A stretch of 64,000 nt of DNA, taken from contig NZ_JBBOSU010000001.1 of the NCBI RefSeq assembly GCF_038005225.1, forward strand, positions 3,088,001 through 3,152,000, written 5' to 3'. This DNA comes from Solibacillus sp. FSL K6-1523 (GTDB lineage: Bacteria > Bacillota > Bacilli > Bacillales_A > Planococcaceae). Below the pieces are notes generated by a model. That model had not been told where the DNA came from and did not search any database. It saw only the letters and a list, made by a program, of their open reading frames with translations. Positions 59,188-64,000 of the stretch are shown one piece after another. The translations under genes and the position numbers were made by a program. The stretch's first letter is position 1. The number at the start of each line of letters is the position of its first letter.

Positions 59188-60507
59188 CTAGTCCACCTTG
59201 TAAATCGCGCGGTTATGAGAAAAAGTTTTAAATCCATGAATACCATGGAAGCTACCATTTCCCGAATTATTGACGCCACCAAACGGTAATGACAAGTGAA
59301 CATTATGCATGAATATACCATTAATTGTGACACCGCCGGAAGAAGTCGATGCTAAAATTTGTTGCTGGAACTCCTCTTGATCACTGAACATATATAACGC
59401 GAGTGGCTTCGGATTCAATTGGATATATTGTAGAACCTCACTTACATCCGTGTATGTGTGCGCAAATGTTAACGGACCAAAAATCTCTTCCTCCGCAATA
59501 AGCATTTCTCCCGTCACACCACCGAGTAACGTCGGTTCAATTAAGCGGTTTTCATCATCAAAAGTACCACCACTTAAAATAACGGCCCCCTTAGCAAGCG
59601 CATCTTCAAATAAGTTTTTTAAGCGTTTGTAATGTTGCTCATTCACAATTTGTGTACGCTCCGTCAAGCGAATTTTTCCTTCATCATAAAGCATGTCTAA
59701 CGTTTTTTGACGATACGTTTCGGCAAGCGCAGTAACATCATCCTCATGCACACAAATATAATCTGGAGAAATACAAAACTGACCACCCATTAATACTTTG
59801 CCAAAAACTAAATTTTGAACGGCCTTTTCTAAATCATAGCCTTTTTCAATAATAGCTGGAGATTTACCTCCTAATTCAAGCGTTACTGCCGCTAAATGGT
59901 TGGCCGCTTCACGCATAACAATTTTTCCAACACGCGGGCTACCTGTAAAGAAGAAATGATCAAATGGTAACTTCAATAATTGTTCCGATACATCAGCTTC
60001 CCCTTGTACAAGCGCTACCTCCCGCTCTTCAAATACGGATTCAATCACTTCTTGTAATACTTTATTATGGTTTGGATTAAATTCACTTGGTTTGATGACA
60101 ACACAATTGCCAGCAGCAAGTGCTTCTGCAAGTGGATAAATTGTAACAGACATCGGTGAGTTCCAAGTACCAAAAATACAAACACGACCGCGCGCTTCAT
60201 ATAAAATATACGCTTCACCATTTTGTGGTTGCTCTACCCGCTCTGGTTTCATCCAGTTTTCTACATTTTCAATGGCATAATCAATTGCATGAATAACGGA
60301 ATAAATTTGATTTTGTACGGTAGAAGCAGGTATCATAAAGTCTTTATTTGCAGCATTTACAAAGCACTCCACCCGCTTTATAATAGCTTCCTTTAAGCGA
60401 GTTAATTTGTCCGCGCGCTGTTTTGCAGTAGACTTTCGTGCTTCCCATTGATATTTCGATTGCTTTTCAAAAATTTCATGTAACTTTTCGGCTATTACTG
60501 CAACCAT
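59188..60507 (-). CDS. Aldehyde dehydrogenase (class 3/coniferyl-type)
   Basis: 439 aa. FTGSPRVGKIVMREAANHLA (Rossmann loop), LELGGKSPAII with the general-base Glu, and GGQFCISPDYICV with the catalytic Cys are all intact; the C-terminal LPFGGVNNSGNGSFHG is also typical. The length and CISPDYI motif fit the short class 3-like ALDH group. It oxidises aldehydes with NAD(P)+; the physiological aldehyde is unknown. The ATG follows GGAGGAA. Confidence 0.93.
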   Translation of the reverse strand: MVAVIAEKLHEIFEKQSKYQWEARKSTAKQRADKLTRLKEAIIKRVECFVNAANKDFMIPASTVQNQIYSVIHAIDYAIENVENWMKPERVEQPQNGEAYILYEARGRVCIFGTWNSPMSVTIYPLAEALAAGNCVVIKPSEFNPNHNKVLQEVIESVFEEREVALVQGEADVSEQLLKLPFDHFFFTGSPRVGKIVMREAANHLAAVTLELGGKSPAIIEKGYDLEKAVQNLVFGKVLMGGQFCISPDYICVHEDDVTALAETYRQKTLDMLYDEGKIRLTERTQIVNEQHYKRLKNLFEDALAKGAVILSGGTFDDENRLIEPTLLGGVTGEMLIAEEEIFGPLTFAHTYTDVSEVLQYIQLNPKPLALYMFSDQEEFQQQILASTSSGGVTINGIFMHNVHLSLPFGGVNNSGNGSFHGIHGFKTFSHNRAIYKVD

Positions 60508-60540
60508 GTCAATTCCTCCTCAAAGTAAAAATATTTTCAA

Positions 60541-61983
60541 CTAAACTAGCTCTCCTCTTAAACTCTGTTGTTTTATCCCCTCTGCTTCTGATTCAGCTCG
60601 TAAATCACGGCGTTGTAATACAGCGATAAATACGACTAATGCAAATAAAACGACACCGAAACATGTGAATAATATATAACTAAATCCTGCACTTAAATCC
60701 GCATTGCGTAAAAATAGACCTAATAGTGATGTGGCAAACAGTGAACCAATTGCAACAAACAGCTGAATAACACCCATTGCAATACTAATGTCTTTATTCG
60801 GCAAGTTCATTTGAATGCCTGTATGGAAAATCGATACTAAAACACCACTTGATGTACCCCAAACTAAACAAATTGTCGTTATCGCCAATGTTGTAATCGT
60901 TGTCGTAAAGAATGTTAACGCAAAGATTGATCCTGCAAAAATAATCATTGCAACAATGGCAACTAAACGGAAGTCTCTTAATTTAGCTACTACAAAGCCA
61001 CTTACAGCAGCAAAAATAAATGATGTAATCCCACGATAAGTTAAAAATAAGCCGGTTTCAGTCGGTGTGAACCCGTACATGTTTTGTAAGAACATTGGTA
61101 AAAAGTAAAGTAAACCCGTTACAGCAAACATCATCGACATGACCGATAATAAACAAATAATAAATACGCGATATTTGAATAAATGTAACGGAATAATTGG
61201 ATCGATACTTTTCTTTTGGCTCTTGATAAAGATAAAAATTGTTGCTACTAAAACGACAACTAATGCGAGCATTGTTACGGATAACCACGGCACTTTTGTT
61301 CCACCGAATGTTGTAATCCCGATGAAAATTAAAATGGCGGTACTTAAAATCGTTATGCCTCTAATATCTAAACTTGAATTGTTGGATTTTGGAATTTCTG
61401 GCATGAATTTAATGACGAAAAATAATCCCAGTAATCCAACTGGTAAAATTGAGTAGAATACCCAATGCCATGACATGTATTGCACGAAAATACCGCCAAC
61501 AGTTGGAGCAATAATGGCTGTTATAGCACTTAACGCACCATAAAACCCTAAAAACTTCGCTCGGTTTTCAATATCAAAAATATCACTAATAACAATAAGG
61601 CCTACGACAGCTGTTGCTGCGCCCCCTAAACCTTGTATACCTCGGAAAATCATTAAGTGATAAATGTTTGAAACAAGTAACGGTGTCAGCAATTCTGAAA
61701 CTAAAATAACTAAAATACCGATAATTAATAGCTGACGACGCCCGTACATATTACTCAGCTTTCCGACAATGGGTGTCACAATGGCGGAAGCTGCTAAGTT
61801 AGCCGTAAATACAAGCGAATAAAATTCTACTCCGCCAATATCTTCAATAATTTTTGGTAGTGCTACAGAAAACTCCGTAGAAACCATCAGACCAAGTTCC
61901 ATACATAGGAATATACCAACCATTAATAGCACTTTTTGCTTGTACGATAAAGATTCAACCGTTCGATTTGTTTTAAAGACCAA
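60541..61983 (-). CDS. MFS transporter, DHA2/EmrB-QacA-type drug efflux
   Basis: 480 aa from a TTG at 61983, which follows GAGAGGGTG; an ATG at 62001 is in frame but overlaps that site. About 14 membrane segments. LSNMYGRRQLLIIGILVILV is the loop 2-3 MFS signature and GIQGLGGAATAVVGLIVISD is the motif C region typical of antiporters. It probably exports cationic drugs or a metabolite by proton exchange. It begins upstream of the aldehyde dehydrogenase on the same strand, 33 bases apart, so possibly cotranscribed. Confidence 0.87.
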   Translation of the reverse strand: MVFKTNRTVESLSYKQKVLLMVGIFLCMELGLMVSTEFSVALPKIIEDIGGVEFYSLVFTANLAASAIVTPIVGKLSNMYGRRQLLIIGILVILVSELLTPLLVSNIYHLMIFRGIQGLGGAATAVVGLIVISDIFDIENRAKFLGFYGALSAITAIIAPTVGGIFVQYMSWHWVFYSILPVGLLGLFFVIKFMPEIPKSNNSSLDIRGITILSTAILIFIGITTFGGTKVPWLSVTMLALVVVLVATIFIFIKSQKKSIDPIIPLHLFKYRVFIICLLSVMSMMFAVTGLLYFLPMFLQNMYGFTPTETGLFLTYRGITSFIFAAVSGFVVAKLRDFRLVAIVAMIIFAGSIFALTFFTTTITTLAITTICLVWGTSSGVLVSIFHTGIQMNLPNKDISIAMGVIQLFVAIGSLFATSLLGLFLRNADLSAGFSYILFTCFGVVLFALVVFIAVLQRRDLRAESEAEGIKQQSLRGELV

Positions 61984-62151
61984 ACATATCACCCTCTCCA
62001 TTTTTGTTAGCTAATGATGAAAACAAGTACAAAAAGAGATTTCTCCTGTAAGAAACGAAATACGTATTTTACAAGGCGAAATCTCTCGGAAACATTGCGA
62101 CAACTTCACTTATGGAATTTATTTAATAATGACTGCTAAAACAAAACATAT

Positions 62152-63321
62152 TTATTGCGTGCTTAAGATTGTTTCTTTCTCGATCGATTTTTCTGATACT
62201 TCCCAGTTTAATGATTCGATTGCTTGCTCGTAATATTGCTCAATACTGCCTAAATAATTTTCATAAAAACGAGCACGCTTGACGAATAAATGGCAATCAA
62301 TTTCTTCCGTAAAACCAATACCACCATGGATTTGAATATTTTGTGCAGATAATCGAATAAAGGATTGTGTTGCAAAAATACGCGCACTACAAATCGCTTC
62401 GATTCGATCTTCTGAAGCTGTTTCAAGTGCCCAGTTCGCATAATACGAAAGCGACCTCGCTGTTTCTAAATCTAGTTTCATATCAGCCAATCGATGCTTA
62501 ATCGCTTGGAATCGTCCAATTGGGTTACCAAATTGTTCACGAATTTTTGCATATTCACTTGCCATTTCAACAATATGTTCCATTGCACCTACCGCAACCG
62601 AAGACAAGGCTGCATTGTAAGACAATAACCCTTCCTGAATAATCCCCCAACCATCACCAATCGGACCGATAATTTGGTGAACAGGAATTTCCACATTGTC
62701 AAATGTTACTTCTGTTAACTTTCGTGTTTCATCAAATCCTTTTTGATCACGTAAAGTAATGCCAGATGTACTCTTATCAACAATCACTACTGTCACTTCG
62801 TCGTTAATAAGGACGGGGACAACTAAATATTGTGCTAACTCGACATCTGGTACTTGTGTTTTCACACCATTTATGACAACCGTTTCATTTATGAGGGTGG
62901 CTTTCACTTGAATCCCTTGTTGTTTATAGCTACGACCTGGCTCTAGCCATGCAATCGTAAAGCTTGCCTCACCACTTGCAATTTGCGGTAAATACATTAC
63001 TTTTTGCTCAGTAGTACCGAATTGTTCAATGATCGGCACAGCAAATGCACTCGTTTCCAAATGGAGACCTGGCACTAATGCGCGACCCATTTCCTCCATT
63101 ATCGGTACTAAATCGAGTTTCCCTAAACCCATACCGTCGTATTGCTCGGGAATATTCAATTGCGTACAACCTAACTCATGTAACTCTGAAAGTACTGTTT
63201 TTACCTGCTCGATTTTATTGTCAATATAATCGCGTGCTACTTTCATTTGTTCCATGTCCGTTAAATATTTTCTTACGTATTCGCGAAACATTTCTTGTTC
63301 TTGGCTTAATGAAAAATCCAT
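62152..63321 (-). CDS. Acyl-CoA dehydrogenase
   Basis: 389 aa, complete. The N-terminal MDFSLSQEQEMFREYVRKYL, the FAD-binding middle (TIAWLEPGRS in place of the usual T/S-x-P), and IREQFGNPIGRFQAIKHRLA followed by IHGGIGFTEEIDCHLFVKRA are the expected ACAD blocks. It catalyses FAD-dependent alpha,beta-desaturation of an acyl-CoA. It lies 22 bases after another ACAD on the same strand; paired ACAD genes often make one heteromeric enzyme (as in sterol or branched-acid degradation). Confidence 0.9.
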   Translation of the reverse strand: MDFSLSQEQEMFREYVRKYLTDMEQMKVARDYIDNKIEQVKTVLSELHELGCTQLNIPEQYDGMGLGKLDLVPIMEEMGRALVPGLHLETSAFAVPIIEQFGTTEQKVMYLPQIASGEASFTIAWLEPGRSYKQQGIQVKATLINETVVINGVKTQVPDVELAQYLVVPVLINDEVTVVIVDKSTSGITLRDQKGFDETRKLTEVTFDNVEIPVHQIIGPIGDGWGIIQEGLLSYNAALSSVAVGAMEHIVEMASEYAKIREQFGNPIGRFQAIKHRLADMKLDLETARSLSYYANWALETASEDRIEAICSARIFATQSFIRLSAQNIQIHGGIGFTEEIDCHLFVKRARFYENYLGSIEQYYEQAIESLNWEVSEKSIEKETILSTQ

Positions 63322-63343
63322 TCGTATTCACCTTCTTCTTCTA

Positions 63344-64000
63344 TTATCGTCCTACATCTTTAGGTAAGCCTAAAATACGCTCTCCAATAGTATTCTTCTG
63401 AATTTCACTCGTACCCCCACCGATTGTTTGGCCAAATGAATATAAATAATTTCTTTGCCAATAAGACTTGCCGTAAATCGCATCATCTTTCCACAATAAA
63501 CCTTGCTGCCCTTGCAAAGAAATCGCCTCTGAAAATAACTCTTTCGTCACTTCACTTACGAATAACTTATCCATCGAGCCTTCAACGCCTGGATGTCCGA
63601 CTTTCAGTTGCTTCGTTAAATTACGGTAATAGTTTAATAGTGAGCCGCGCGATTTAATATATAAATCGAGCATCCGTTTACGAACATCTCCATTTTGAAT
63701 TAGCGGAACATCATCTTCCGTAACCGTTTGTGCTAAACCGACTAATTCACTAAATTGCTGCTCTAAAGAGAATACTTGCGCACCGATTCCTGTACGTTCG
63801 TGCATAAGTAGCGAAATCGTTACGCGCCAACCATCATCTACATGACCGATCACTTCACTGTCATAAGCAATCGCATCTGTTAAATACACTTCATTAAAAT
63901 CATGTTCCCCATCCATTTGAATAATCGGGCGAACTTCTACGCCAGGTTGATTCATATTCAGTAGGAAACATGTAAGACCATGATGCTTCTTCTCACCTTT
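63344..64000 (-). CDS. Acyl-CoA dehydrogenase, C-terminal part (runs off window end)
   Basis: The frame is open from the window end: it reads KGEKKHHGLTCFLLNMNQPG before the first internal Met. VEVRPIIQMDGEHDFNEVYL and SFGQTIGGGTSEIQKNTIGE are classic ACAD middle and C-terminal motifs, ending in RILGLPKDVGR. The N-terminal domain lies outside the window. It is the upstream partner of the ACAD at 62152-63321, likely in one operon. Confidence 0.9.
   Translation of the reverse strand, partial: KGEKKHHGLTCFLLNMNQPGVEVRPIIQMDGEHDFNEVYLTDAIAYDSEVIGHVDDGWRVTISLLMHERTGIGAQVFSLEQQFSELVGLAQTVTEDDVPLIQNGDVRKRMLDLYIKSRGSLLNYYRNLTKQLKVGHPGVEGSMDKLFVSEVTKELFSEAISLQGQQGLLWKDDAIYGKSYWQRNYLYSFGQTIGGGTSEIQKNTIGERILGLPKDVGR

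Noticed and set aside
1-64000. tRNA, rRNA or intact phage/IS genes
   Set aside because: I looked for tRNA-like cloverleaf arms with TTCGA loops, rRNA stretches, transposases, integrases and phage structural genes and saw none I could support.

Overview
The window looks like chromosome from a low-GC, endospore-forming member of the Bacillales, most likely a Planococcaceae relative (Lysinibacillus/Solibacillus-like). The evidence is the sporulation trio prkA, yhbH and spoVR, RNase J, strong AGGAGG ribosome sites with frequent TTG and GTG starts, a cold-shock protein, an NrdHIEF ribonucleotide reductase, and many families typical of Bacillus (DUF3888, DUF4181, DUF3600, DUF4871, YfmQ-like). The genus is inferred from gene content only.

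Layout. 1-4.8 kb: the 5' end of selO, a BirA-controlled bioY, uspA, an acetyltransferase and small single-gene units, one of which (an MBL hydrolase) sits between CTAAC-type repeats. 4.8-6.2 kb: an alpha/beta hydrolase bracketed by two arrays of 21-bp phased repeats. 6.2-10.7 kb: RNase J, spoVR and yhbH. 11.2-20.7 kb: a ~6.4 kb AT-rich island lying between a 347-codon 3' fragment of prkA and a complete prkA. It carries an HTH gene with two palindromic sites, a 58-aa ORF, a 352-aa orphan protein, a GHKL ATPase fused to a probable PD-(D/E)XK nuclease, and a protein with about 17 membrane segments. This is the best candidate here for an undescribed (defence-like) system. 20.9-24.7 kb: small accessory genes, several separated by a recurring CTAACG/terminator block. 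24.9-28 kb: an ECF sigma/anti-sigma pair, a HAD phosphatase and an MBL protein.

28.3-34.2 kb: a tripartite tricarboxylate transporter (tctCBA) with its own two-component system and a cre site. 34.4-35.9 kb: an RNPP-type HTH-TPR regulator whose stop codon overlaps the start of a 43-aa secreted-type propeptide, a probable new peptide quorum-sensing pair. 36.3-43.9 kb: a phosphatase, then a c-di-GMP-I riboswitch and terminator controlling a 1943-aa secreted M60 metalloprotease. 44-46.9 kb: cold-shock protein, MocR-type regulator, YfmQ-like protein. 47-51.4 kb: nrdHIEF-dut behind a cobalamin riboswitch and terminator. 51.6-56.5 kb: a third 21-bp array, then an aromatic-acid MFS transporter, a MetE-like methyltransferase, a LysR regulator and a hydrolase. 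56.7-59.1 kb: hairpin repeats, small DUF genes and a DinB-like gene broken by an in-frame stop. 59.2-64 kb: aldehyde dehydrogenase, drug-efflux-type MFS and two acyl-CoA dehydrogenases, the last cut by the window end.

Three dispersed repeat families stand out: 21-bp phased arrays (three copies), a structured extragenic element that begins exactly at the stop codon of three unrelated genes, and the CTAACG cassette-like blocks. No tRNA, rRNA, CRISPR array or intact transposase or integrase was seen.
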